Positions 1 to 9,352 of a DNA stretch of 64,000 nucleotides are shown here, piece by piece. Position 1 is the stretch's first letter. Each line of letters opens with the position of its first letter. Under the pieces are notes generated by a model. The model searched no databases. It was not told where the DNA came from and saw only the letters and a program-made list of their open reading frames with translations. This DNA comes from Sporolactobacillus sp. CQH2019. GTDB lineage: Bacteria > Bacillota > Bacilli > Bacillales > Sporolactobacillaceae. The DNA lies in assembly GCF_028765345.1 (NCBI RefSeq), contig NZ_JARAJZ010000013.1, forward strand, positions 51,987 to 115,986, read 5' to 3'. The translations under genes were made by a program, and so were the position numbers.

Positions 1-94
1 CTGTCCCTGCGGCCGGGTCACGGCAAGGAATGTTTGTAATGGACGAATTTCCATTCTTCTTCATCTCCATAAATTTATCGAAACGATTGCTGTG

Positions 95-868
95 TTATAG
101 GGGTCCGATAAGCCATGGCATGGGCATATACACGTGTACTATAAACGGCCTGCCCATTGACGCCGATCGTGACAGTGGCATGTTGAATATTAAAAACAGA
201 ACCTTTAGATCATCTTCAACACATGGAGTCTGCCAGTCAGACCAACTATTTTCCGAATCAGCCACACCGACCATTACAAGATACCTATCAGCGGGATCTA
301 ATGAACCGCTCCAAAACCATGAAGAAAAATTTCCGCCGGCAGCTGCGGCCTCATCATAGGCAACAGGCGTGATCGCGTCATCAGGTATAATCATAAAACT
401 TAAATTTGATTCTGTTCTCAAGCTGTGGTCCAGCTCCCACAGAAAGGCCGTCCGGCTTAGGCCACTGAGGTGATAGGATTGTCCAATGACTGAATGTCGG
501 CCGATTACTTCCATCAGCTGCTTCAATATTAAGAGTTGGGTAAATGGGAACAGACCAAACATCCGATAAATCTTCTACTTCAAAAGGAATAACAGACTGC
601 CCCGGTTGCTGAAACTTAATTTGAAAAATGCACAGGATTATTATTTTCATCAACAAATTCAATAGTAATAAAAAAATTTTTGGTTCACCGGGAGCATCAA
701 AAATATCAGAAAATATAGCCATTGAAACTCGGCTTGCTTCACCTGAGGATCATAAGAATAGTTCGTTCCATTATAAGGTGTAAGAAAATCAATGACTGAA
801 TTCGTTAGATGAATTTTATTTACTCCGCTGTCCTGCAACCGGCATGGATTCGGACTTTTTTTCTTCAT
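95..868 (-). pseudogene. unrecognised eroded gene in three overlapping frames
   Basis: Three consecutive minus-strand reading frames (868 to 659, 722 to 381, 562 to 95) overlap at their ends and read like one protein broken by two frameshifts. The first fragment begins MKKKSPNPCR and the middle one contains VEDLSDVWSVPIYPTLNIE, which looks like real globular protein sequence. I recognise no family. No good ribosome site or intact start could be assigned. It could also be several spurious frames. Confidence 0.3.
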
Positions 869-1149
869 TTCTTTTTCCGCTAGATGCTGGACAGCTTATA
901 TCAATTTACTTGCTTCCTCACTTTTTTAATCTATCTTTACTTGTATTATCGGATAAATTTAAAAATATTTAATTTTTTCCAAATACAAATGAATGTCACC
1001 AGGCCGAGGATGGGTATGGGTATCCCGTGAAATTAATTACATTCACACCATCATGATGATATCATACATCTTGGCTGCCCGGTTTCCAGTACTTTCTAGC
1101 CCAGTGTTTATGATTTATGAAATAAACAGAGGCACTTGCCCCTTCTATA
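869..1149. other. intergenic, AT-rich, no gene seen
   Basis: AT-rich sequence between the eroded gene and the group II intron scar. A stretch near 1099-1140 (TTTATGATTTATGAAATAAA) resembles stretches near 7028 and 55893, suggesting a dispersed short repeat. Confidence 0.4.
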
Positions 1150-1232
1150 AATAATCGAGCAGGAGTCAGCTAACGCTGCCGACTTCTCACGCCATCGTAC
1201 CTGCGGTTCCCCGCATACGGCAGTTCCTTAAT
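1150..1232 (-). mobile_element. group II intron 3' end remnant
   Basis: Read on the minus strand, this stretch has the signature found just after the maturase ORF of many bacterial group II introns: a GAACTGCCGTATGCGG block, then GGTACGATGGCGTGAGAAG, then a short GC hairpin, ending in CCTGCTCGATT. No reverse transcriptase ORF remains upstream on this strand. Instead the duplicated tetR/yhgE segment begins about 20 bp away. I infer a truncated intron whose body was replaced or deleted. The assignment rests on recalled intron consensus, not on a folded structure. Confidence 0.55.
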
Positions 1233-1293
1233 TGACGCGCAGACACTCATACTGTTTGCCCAGACTGTGATTTATTTTCAAGGGACTCCCTCT

Positions 1294-1908
1294 TTAGCTT
1301 CGTGCAATAACCGCTATGAGTTGCTGTGGGGTCAATGACCGGCTTTGCAGAAAGATTTGATACGCTTCTTCCGGCGGCAAAACCGTTTTTTGGTTCAACC
1401 AATAAATGATAATATCAATGATTCCCTGTATTACGATTTCCTTCGCAAAGCCGGCTGAGAAATTCACCGCCTTTCCATGAAAACTCGAGTCCGTCTGCAG
1501 CAGCACTTCGCCGATCAAGTGTTTCACCTTGCCGTCAATCGCTGCCGCATGTTCATTCAACAACAGTGCAGCCAAATCCCGCTGTCGATACAGATACCTG
1601 AACAACTGGTAAAACGCATTGTTGTTCTGATTTAATTCCCCCGCTTCGGCATCGGAAGCCGGCTTCGGATAACGCCGGAAAATCCCGCTAATATTGGCCA
1701 CGATATCATCTTCGTAATGGGCTAAAAGATCATACTTGTCGACATAGTGCAGATAAAAGGTACCCCTGCTGATCCCTGCAGCCTTCGCAAGCTGCTGGAC
1801 GTTAAGTTTGTCAAAGCCGTTTTCATGAACCAACTTAATAAAGGCTTTTTGAATTTTGATCTCCGTCTCTAACATCTTTGTGTTCGTTTCGATGGAGCTC
1901 GCCTCCAA
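1294..1908 (-). CDS. TetR/AcrR-family repressor (copy 1)
   Basis: A protein of about 204 residues with an N-terminal TetR helix-turn-helix. Residues about 18-60 contain FIKLVHENGFDKLNVQQLA and AAGISRGTFYLHYVDKYDLL, the classic TetR recognition helix followed by the FYLHY(F/V)xxKxxLL motif. The rest is a helical ligand/dimerisation domain. It is divergent from yhgE and probably represses that gene. The frame opens at a TTG (1908) that lies inside a GGAGG-like sequence, and ATG 1875 is an alternative start. It is nearly identical to the copy at 12085-12699. Confidence 0.85.
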   Translation of the reverse strand: MEASSIETNTKMLETEIKIQKAFIKLVHENGFDKLNVQQLAKAAGISRGTFYLHYVDKYDLLAHYEDDIVANISGIFRRYPKPASDAEAGELNQNNNAFYQLFRYLYRQRDLAALLLNEHAAAIDGKVKHLIGEVLLQTDSSFHGKAVNFSAGFAKEIVIQGIIDIIIYWLNQKTVLPPEEAYQIFLQSRSLTPQQLIAVIARS

Positions 1909-2144
1909 TTAACAGACCGTCAATTTCATAACCATTTAACAACAAATTTAAAAAAATTACAATGAACACTTCTGCTGATTTTGTGTAGCGGAAGAAAGCG
2001 GAACATACATGATAAATATCGAATAAAACCTGAAAAAGCACGTATTCAGCTTAACATTCGGGTCGAAATTGTGTATTGCCAGGTTTAGATCGAGCAGCTA
2101 ATATCATCAATGAACAAAGTGTTAATTTGAAAGAAGGTAATCAA

Positions 2145-4040
2145 ATGTTGGCGAGTGAATGGAAATACCTTGTCCGACACAAGGTGTTCGTTGTTCTGAT
2201 TGCGATTGCCCTGATCCCTGCGATCTACTGCTTCATCTATCTTTCTTCAATGTGGGATACCTATGGCAAGATGGATCACCTCCCCGTGGCTATTGTGAAT
2301 CATGACAAAGCGGTTACCTACCGCGGCAAGCGTATCAATATTGGCCACGATCTAACAGCCAGTTTGGTGAAGTCGGATATACTGAGTTTTCATCGCATCT
2401 CAGAAAAAGTTGCCGAGGAGCGGTTGAAGGCCGGGAAGTACTATATGATTCTGACGATTCCTGAGGATTTCTCAAAGAAAGCGGCCACGATCATGAGTGC
2501 AAGTCCTCAGAAGATGAATCTGTACTTCCGTTTCAATTCCGGTCAAAGCTTCGTCGTTTCCAAGATGACGGGCGGCGTCGCGACCGCAATCAAAGCAAAA
2601 GTATCGGCTCAAGTCACTAGACTTTATGCAACGACTGTACTCCATGCACTGAACAGTGCCGCTTCCGGTATGAAAAAAGCCGCTGCTGGTGGTCAGCAGC
2701 TCGCAAACGGGGCACAGCAATTGATCCATGGCGAGACTCAAATGGGCACGGGCATCAGCTCGATGAGCAGCGGCATCAATCAACTGATCAGCGGGAACAG
2801 CAAGCTTGTCACTGGCAACCAGACCATGAGCTCCGGCCTTGCCAAATTGACCAGCAACACAGCTGCACTCACCGGCGGCCTGCAACAAATTGAAGCCGGC
2901 CTGACGCAGCTCACACAGAAATCACCGCAATTAACCGCCGGAGCTGCGAAGCTTACACAACTGGCACAAGATATCAAAAAACAGCTCAGCTCGGGAACAA
3001 ATAGTCCGGTACGAATTCAAGCTGAAACGTCGGCTCTCGTTAAAGGCCTGGCCGCCATTACCGCCGGCAGTGCTGCAAGTAGTGATGGTACCCGGACCTT
3101 ACTGAACGGAGCACAGAAAGTGACGGCCGGTATGAACGTTTATGCCCAGGGAGTCGGCACCTTAGCAACTGCGAATCAGCGTATCGGCAGCGGACTCGCT
3201 GCTGTCCGACAAAATCTGCCCATGATCCAGGCCGGTGCCGGCAAATTAAATTCAGGTACTGCAAGCTTGCTCCAAGGCACGAACCAGTTGTTAAGCGGCA
3301 GTCAGACATTGGTTTCCAGTTTGAACACCGGCGTTGAAAAGCTTCAAGTGCTCCATACTCAAGAACGCAATGCTGCCGCCTTAGCCAATCCTGTCCGGGA
3401 AGTCACCAGTGATATTGCTAAGATCCCCAATAATGGAACCGGGATGGCTCCTTTTGCTATCGCAATCGGCCTGTACGTCGGCGGCATCGCGCTGGGCACA
3501 ATGTATGAGGCTTTCCTGCCGCGCCGCAAACCACGCCGCGCCATTACCTGGTGGGCAAGCAAGGCCTCAATTGTCGGATCAGTCGGCTTGCTCCAAACGG
3601 CCCTGCTCTACTGGTCTTTAACCCAGGGCACTCACCTGCACGTTGCCGACCCCGCTGCCTTTTTCCTGATCCTGTTACTTGGTTCATGGCTGTTCTTGTC
3701 ACTGATTTTCCTCCTGAGACTGCTGCTTGGGGGTTTTGGAACCTGGCTGGTCTCTATTGTTCTCGTGATCCAGCTGGCTGCCTCGGGCGGTCTTTACCCG
3801 ACCTACTTACTCAACAGCTTTGCCAGATCGCTTAATATCTGGCTGCCGATGACCTATCTTATCGACGCCTTGCGCAGCCTCATCTCAACACATCAAGCCA
3901 TTATCAGCGATGTCTGGATCATGATCGCTTTAGTAGTAGGATTTAACCTGGCGATGTTACTGCGTTTCCAACTTGGGCTGCATCGAAGTTTCATCGAGAT
4001 CGAAGACGACCTGCAAAGTGAAGGATGCCGAGAATCATGA
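2145..4040 (+). CDS. YhgE/Pip-family membrane protein (copy 1)
   Basis: About 631 residues with the YhgE/Pip architecture: one N-terminal membrane helix (VFVVLIAIALIPAIYCFIY), a long extracytoplasmic part, then about five C-terminal membrane helices resembling an ABC-2 permease. The middle (about residues 180-400) is a low-complexity coiled region of repeated G-x-x-x-L units such as GGLQQIEAGLTQL. The family includes phage-infection protein and type VII/ESX-like membrane proteins; its biochemical role is unsettled. I chose ATG 2145 because AGAAGG sits 7 bp upstream. The frame is open back to a TTG at 2076 that lacks a ribosome site. TetR lies divergently. Confidence 0.8.
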   Translation: MLASEWKYLVRHKVFVVLIAIALIPAIYCFIYLSSMWDTYGKMDHLPVAIVNHDKAVTYRGKRINIGHDLTASLVKSDILSFHRISEKVAEERLKAGKYYMILTIPEDFSKKAATIMSASPQKMNLYFRFNSGQSFVVSKMTGGVATAIKAKVSAQVTRLYATTVLHALNSAASGMKKAAAGGQQLANGAQQLIHGETQMGTGISSMSSGINQLISGNSKLVTGNQTMSSGLAKLTSNTAALTGGLQQIEAGLTQLTQKSPQLTAGAAKLTQLAQDIKKQLSSGTNSPVRIQAETSALVKGLAAITAGSAASSDGTRTLLNGAQKVTAGMNVYAQGVGTLATANQRIGSGLAAVRQNLPMIQAGAGKLNSGTASLLQGTNQLLSGSQTLVSSLNTGVEKLQVLHTQERNAAALANPVREVTSDIAKIPNNGTGMAPFAIAIGLYVGGIALGTMYEAFLPRRKPRRAITWWASKASIVGSVGLLQTALLYWSLTQGTHLHVADPAAFFLILLLGSWLFLSLIFLLRLLLGGFGTWLVSIVLVIQLAASGGLYPTYLLNSFARSLNIWLPMTYLIDALRSLISTHQAIISDVWIMIALVVGFNLAMLLRFQLGLHRSFIEIEDDLQSEGCRES

Positions 4041-5267
4041 TGTCATATGAGCATCGCGAGATCGGCTTTTCTGCCGGAATAGAAGATTAAAGTCGTCAGG
4101 AAATTAAACGATGCAAATCCGACAGGATGAGAAGTATGGGCACTTGATCGGAGACAAAGAGTGCACAGTTGATTCCATACAAAGATTGCTGATAACTAAA
4201 CTGTCGTTGTCTGAAACATCAAGAGTCTGACAGGTGCTGTACAAAGCAGAAACAATTCGAAAAGAGAAACAGCTTAATAAAAAGGACATCGTTCTTTCCT
4301 ATGGTTCCGCTTCGCTCAACCTTGCATTTCACATGAAAGAATCAGATGTTCCCTTTTTATTTGATCTAATTATACCGTTAGCTCATTATAAGTTCGTTTC
4401 TATGGTCGTACAGCAGGACAAAAGGCGATTAAACAACTCTCCTTTGAAGTGCCGACGATTGAACCGATAACAGAATTCATCCACGAAGGATGCCGGCGAT
4501 AAAGGCCCGGGCATTGAAAATAATCGTGTGCAGCCAGTGCCGGTGATCCGGGTTTTTCTTCGATCAAACTTGATGCCTTTAACAGCAGACCCTTCACTTG
4601 CCAGAGATTAATACGAGCTGTATCTATCACTGTGGATGATCAGCCCCGGACTTCAGTGACGTATGGGTAAAATCTTTTAGCGCCCGACCACTGACATCCG
4701 GAATCAATTTCATTTTGACTTATTGGATTCCCGATAAATACAAATAAAGCTGTTTACTGATGATTGCTTAAACCCGTATTTTTTATAGCATTGTCATTCG
4801 CTGTTCAGAATCATAATCATAATTGTTGACTTATGGAGTCATTGCACTCTATAAATTTAATGGCAAAAATGTTCTTTCCTCACGATGGCTCAGGCTCTGA
4901 TAAATATGGATTTTAGCTCTCAGTAAACAGCTTTACTGTCCAGTCAAGATCTTTTTCGTTACGCATCAGCCGGGACAATAGAGTCTATTTCGAATCGGTA
5001 CAAACCATGCTACCGTCAGCAGGACTCGTGTTCTTTTTTCTTAAATTCTCTATGATCTATGGATTAAATTCACTAGAAAATCAAAAAAGCCTATTAGTTC
5101 CTATATACGTGACAATTCCAAATCAGTATTTCTTCTTGAAACAACATCAGGGAATGTATGCACATGAAGATCAATAACTCCATGTAAAATTGCTTATCCT
5201 AAGCTCATTACCGTACCCCTTCTAAACATAATAAATTATAATGAATGATTACATATTGTTTAAGATA
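4041..5267. other. long intergenic region in copy 1, no convincing gene
   Basis: The sequence shared with copy 2 is interrupted at about 4275-4840 by roughly 560 bases absent from copy 2. Short frames at 4234-4470 (+) and 4400-4630 (-) lie there, but neither has a ribosome site or a recognisable motif. The extra block may be an insertion in copy 1 or a deletion from copy 2. Confidence 0.4.
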
Positions 5268-5849
5268 TCAGTTCATTTCATCATTAACAGACTTTTGAAC
5301 AAATTTTTTATTGGTTAAGTAGACGCCGAAAATGACCACTATCCCGCCGATAATTTGAAAAAGATTAATACCATTCCCTAATAAAATACTGATGATTGCG
5401 GTAAAAACCGTAATCAGATTCAGAAAGATGCCTGCGTGGCCTGATCCCACTACGGGTACGCCAATATTCCAGAATAACAGCGAACCCACAGAAGGGAAAA
5501 GTGCCAGATAAAGAATTCCAAATGTTGTTGCAGGGGTAAAGGACCAGTTGAAATTTGAATAAATGAAAAATGGCAGCATCAGCAGCAAACTGAGGGCCAC
5601 GGTAACAGCAGTTGCCCCGATCGGGGGTAAACCTTTGATTCTATTGCTGAGCAGTGTATAAAAGGTCCATGAAATGATCACCATAAGCATGAAGAGATCC
5701 CCGGCATTGTAATCAATCGCAAACACACGAAAAAGATCTCCATGGGTAAGAACCAGCAGCACACCGATCAACGATATAATCAATCCCAGAATTGTTGCCG
5801 TGTGTGGCCGTTCCCTTGCGTCAGCTTTCCAAGTCCACAATGGCCACAC
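5268..5849 (-). pseudogene. DMT (EamA) exporter, N-terminally truncated copy
   Basis: The C-terminal half of a drug/metabolite transporter (second EamA repeat, about five membrane helices) matches the C-terminus of the intact gene at 15473-16369 almost residue for residue, from GLIISLIGVLLVL onward. The homology stops at 5792. The 19 residues upstream in frame (MWPLWTWKADARERPHTAT) are foreign and not a transporter helix. The first five helices, the promoter and the LysR neighbour are missing, so this is a dead duplicate. Confidence 0.85.
5802..5849. repeat. 8-bp inverted repeat at the duplication breakpoint
   Basis: GTGTGGCC (5802-5809) and GGCCACAC (5842-5849) are perfect inverted repeats enclosing 32 bp, starting 10 bp beyond the point where homology to copy 2 ends. 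They may be a trace of whatever rearranged this junction. Too short to name an element. Confidence 0.4.
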
Positions 5850-5930
5850 CTATGATTTGATTGTTCATGTTATAAGACCAAAAGCTGTGATTCTTTTACC
5901 TTTTTCCCCCATCATTCATGAAAGATTCTG

Positions 5931-6542
5931 CTATTGCTGTGTTGCATGTATAAGCGGTATAAAAATGTTGTCTACAATCTCTGCTATGGCTTTGTCGGAT
6001 ACGGGTCCCAGCCTTGTAATCAGCTCGTGCTGCAGCAGATCCAACGGCAATGAGATGATCCGGGGCGTCAGCTTTTCAAGGCGGATTTCTCCGCGAAGTT
6101 CCGCGTTTTTCAAAATCGCTGCCATAGCTGCTATTTGTTTGCTCTCTGATTTCCGCTCGTATATTTTCGGCATGGATGCGATGATCCTGCGCCACACCGC
6201 CGGTTCCATAATTAGCCCCCTGATCGTCTCCGAGCCGATTGTTTTCAGCGGTGCGACACGCGCATGCAGATAGGCATACACATCATCGCGCAGGTTCCCG
6301 GTATTGGGGATCTCATTTGTAATCTTTGGAAAATAATATTTGCGCAGGGCGGCCATCACAAGCTCAGACTTATCGGGCCAGCGGCGATAAAGGACGGATT
6401 TATTTGTCCTCGCCCGCGTCGCGACGCTCTCCATCGTCATTTGCGTATAGCCGGTTTTGGAGAGTTCCTCCCACGCGGCCTGCAGGATCGCCTCTTCCAG
6501 AACTTGTCCGCGGCGGCGCCTCCCTTTCTTTTGTTCGTCCAT
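5931..6542 (-). CDS. TetR/AcrR-family transcriptional regulator
   Basis: A 203-residue TetR-type regulator. The N-terminal HTH is clear: AILQAAWEELSKTGYTQMTM, then VATRARTNKSVLYRRWPDKS, the recognition helix with the YRRWxxK variant typical of TetR proteins with a C-terminal TetR_C-type domain. A GGGGGGA ribosome site precedes ATG 6542. It is on the same strand as, and 0.88 kb downstream of, the ABC exporter genes; whether it controls them is not shown. It is not related in sequence to the duplicated TetR genes. Confidence 0.85.
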   Translation of the reverse strand: MDEQKKGRRRRGQVLEEAILQAAWEELSKTGYTQMTMESVATRARTNKSVLYRRWPDKSELVMAALRKYYFPKITNEIPNTGNLRDDVYAYLHARVAPLKTIGSETIRGLIMEPAVWRRIIASMPKIYERKSESKQIAAMAAILKNAELRGEIRLEKLTPRIISLPLDLLQHELITRLGPVSDKAIAEIVDNIFIPLIHATQQ

Positions 6543-7426
6543 CTTTTATTCCCCCCGAGCCTCAACAATTAAATTAAAGGGACCTCTATCGTAAAAATTA
6601 TAAAAACTGGAGGTTTCTTATTGACAAAAATCTATTTTTATCATATCATGGTCCCATAAGAAACTCAATGTTTTTAAAATTCAATACAATCATCCCAAAA
6701 CACAGGAACAGCCGCAACAGCCTGTTCGTCTGTTTTTTTGGCTTCCAAAAAGATTTTTTTAGCCAGTCATGCAACTGTCAGCCCTCTCGTGTCGGGACTT
6801 AGTACGAAAGGGGGTAAAAAAGCCGTCGCTCACGCTCTTTCACGGCAGAAAGGGGATGAGACTGACGAAACCATCTTCTTTTCAGCAAACAATCGGGAGA
6901 CCGGACCCCGCGCATTATATCATTGTGGATTTCTAATACACAGTATTTATTCGTCTACTGTTCATTTTAAAGTATTTTCCACCAATAATCGCAACAGTTT
7001 ATAAACAACTGATTTAAAAATCATGGGTACAGTCTTTATAATTATTAGAATAAACAAGTTGAGCGAATGATTAGACCGCCATCTGGACAGACCCACTTGT
7101 AAGAGTTTGGGTATCTGGTCTCAAATGTGTGATTCAGATAGACTTCATTCGGGTTCGCACCGCTTTCCAGCACATCAATACACATGGCCCCATTGCATGT
7201 TGCGCGGAATGGAAAATGCAGATGCGTCAATCGGCATTTGAACGATCTGCTGTTTTGGTGAAGTAGTGACCAAAATCTCCGTTTATTCATTGACGGGATG
7301 AATGTCCACTGCTTCACTTGACTAGATAGACCCACTCTATAATTTCATTTTTCTCGTCCTTTCGCGGGTCGGGGAAGAGTCCGCGTTATTATTTTCTGCT
7401 GTCTTTCCACGCAGAACGGATGTCGT
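6543..7426. other. intergenic, no recognised gene
   Basis: About 880 bp without a convincing gene. A hairpin (GAACAG 6706-6711, CTGTTC 6722-6727) followed by a T run at 6732-6738 could terminate plus-strand transcription, but no plus-strand gene is nearby. A minus-strand frame at 7045-7335 (CNGAMCIDVLESGANPNEVY) reads like protein but matches no family I know and lacks a good ribosome site. Confidence 0.35.
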
Positions 7427-9352
7427 TCACTCCAGTTCAAACGCGCCGGTATAGAGCTGATAGTATTTGCCCTTTTGCTCAATGAGCTGCCCATGGCTGC
7501 CGCGTTCGATGATGCGCCCATGCTCAAGCACCATAATAACATCGGCGTTCTGCACGGTGGATAGCCGGTGGGCGATGACAAACACCGTCCTGCCCTTCAT
7601 CAGTGCGTCCATACCCTTCTGCACAATGGCTTCGGTCCGGGTATCAATTGAGGAAGTGGCCTCGTCAAGAATCATGACGGGCGGATCTGCTACGGCAGCG
7701 CGGGCTATTGAAATCAGCTGCCGCTGCCCCTGCGAAAGGCCGCTGCCGTCCCCTTCCAGCAAGGTATCATAGCCTTGCGGGAGCATGCGGATGAACCCGT
7801 CGGCGTTCGCAAGTTTTGCGGCCATGGTACATTCTTCATCCGTCGCATCCAGCTTGCCGTAGCGGATATTGTCCATGACCGTTCCCGTGAACAAGTTCAC
7901 ATCCTGAAGGACAACGCCAAGCGACCGCCTCAGATCGGCCTTTTTTATCTTATTGATGTTGATGCCGTCATATCGGATTTTTCCGTCGGCAATATCGTAG
8001 AAACGGTTGATCAAGTTGGTAATCGTCGTTTTTCCGGCGCCGGTTGCACCGACGAGCGCCACCTTCTGGCCGGGTTCGGCGTAAAGCGTGATGTTATGCA
8101 GAACATTTTTGTTTTCCGCGTAGCCGAAGTCCACATCAAAAAAGCGAATTTCACCCTGCAATGGAGTATAGGTTACCGTGCCGTCACTGTGCGGATGTTT
8201 CCACGCCCATGTGTCCGTCCGTTCCTTGCATTCCCTGATTTCGCCATTTTCCATTTTCGTATTGACGAGCATAACATATCCGCTGTCCTGTTCGCTTTCT
8301 TCATCCATTAAGTCAAAGATTCTGGACGCTCCGGCGAGCGCCATAACCACCATGTTGAACTGCATGGAAATCTGGCCGATTGGGTTAATAAAGCTGCGGG
8401 ACAGGGTAAGGAAAGAGACGATCGTGCCGATTGTCAGGGCATGGACGCCGGTAAAACTCAGGTTGGGAATACCCGCAATGCCGGCCGCGCCTCCGATAAT
8501 GGCAAGAAGCACATAAAGCAGATACCCCATATGGCCAACAACCGGCATCGTGATATTGCCGTACTTGTTTGCCTCGGTCGAGCTGAAGCAGAGATCATCA
8601 TTCTTTTTATCAAACTCTTCCTCGACCTTTTCCTCGTGGCAAAAGACTTTTATGACCTTCTGACCGTTGATCATTTCTTCAATATAGCCATCCACGCCAC
8701 CCAGAGATTGCTGCTGCTTCATAAAAAATATCCCGCTTCTGCCCACCAGTGCCTTGATCACCTTCAGCAGAACAAAGGCAAACAGAGCGACGAAAACGGT
8801 TAGGCTGACGCTGAGATAAAGCATGGCAAAGAACGAAGCCATCACTGTAACAAGAGACGAAAACATCTGCGGCAAACTTTGGGAGATAGCCTGGCGCAGC
8901 GTATCGGTATCATTAGTATAGCGGCTCATCACGTCTCCGTGTGTATGCGTATCGAAGTACCGGATCGGCAAGGTCTGCATGTGCGTGAACATTTCGTCGC
9001 GGACTTTTTTGAGCGTACCCTGCTCGATGACAACCATGACCCTGTTGTAGAATAAAGTGGCAAGCACTCCGATGATATAGATGAGCCCCATCAGAAGAAT
9101 CGCCTTGAACAGTCCTATGAATACGGGATGCACCTGCCCTAACAGTGGAATGATATACTTGTCGATCAGGGTTTGAAGGAACAAAGCGGATGCCGCGTTT
9201 GCCGCCGCGCTAATCAAGATACAGACGACAACGAAAATCAGCTGGATTTTATAAGCAGCCATATAGGAAAACAGTCTTTTGATGGTGCCAGGTTTGAAGC
9301 GTTGCACCGGCGACTTGCCGCCTGAATTTCCTTTCGGCGGTATCTTATTCAT
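7427..9352 (-). CDS. heterodimeric ABC exporter, catalytic half (YheH/BmrD-like)
   Basis: A 641-residue half-transporter: six N-terminal membrane helices followed by an ATPase domain. The Walker A is GATGAGKTT and the Walker B is VMILDEATSSIDT with the catalytic glutamate. The C-loop is LSQGQ rather than LSGGQ. The start is ATG 9352, which overlaps the end of the upstream partner gene by 8 bp. The longer open frame up to 9535 only shadows the partner. The pair should form an inner-membrane multidrug- or lipid-type exporter of the BmrCD/LmrCD class; the substrate is unknown. Confidence 0.88.
   Translation of the reverse strand: MNKIPPKGNSGGKSPVQRFKPGTIKRLFSYMAAYKIQLIFVVVCILISAAANAASALFLQTLIDKYIIPLLGQVHPVFIGLFKAILLMGLIYIIGVLATLFYNRVMVVIEQGTLKKVRDEMFTHMQTLPIRYFDTHTHGDVMSRYTNDTDTLRQAISQSLPQMFSSLVTVMASFFAMLYLSVSLTVFVALFAFVLLKVIKALVGRSGIFFMKQQQSLGGVDGYIEEMINGQKVIKVFCHEEKVEEEFDKKNDDLCFSSTEANKYGNITMPVVGHMGYLLYVLLAIIGGAAGIAGIPNLSFTGVHALTIGTIVSFLTLSRSFINPIGQISMQFNMVVMALAGASRIFDLMDEESEQDSGYVMLVNTKMENGEIRECKERTDTWAWKHPHSDGTVTYTPLQGEIRFFDVDFGYAENKNVLHNITLYAEPGQKVALVGATGAGKTTITNLINRFYDIADGKIRYDGININKIKKADLRRSLGVVLQDVNLFTGTVMDNIRYGKLDATDEECTMAAKLANADGFIRMLPQGYDTLLEGDGSGLSQGQRQLISIARAAVADPPVMILDEATSSIDTRTEAIVQKGMDALMKGRTVFVIAHRLSTVQNADVIMVLEHGRIIERGSHGQLIEQKGKYYQLYTGAFELE

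Larger units (their letters stand above)
1250..5792. repeat. segmental duplication, copy 1 (tetR-yhgE-truncated DMT)
   Basis: This block is closely similar to about 12043-15996 in the same orientation. It carries the tetR gene, yhgE and a DMT exporter gene that is cut at 5792 inside the coding sequence. The yhgE-DMT gap is about 1.2 kb here against about 0.66 kb in copy 2, because copy 1 holds roughly 560 extra bases (about 4275-4840). Copy 2 keeps the complete DMT gene and its LysR neighbour, so copy 2 is the more likely parent. Confidence 0.85.

Noticed and set aside
2472-3835. Minus- and plus-strand ORFs inside yhgE (both copies)
   Set aside because: Shadows of the repetitive glycine/alanine-rich yhgE sequence; the frame of yhgE carries the family similarity.
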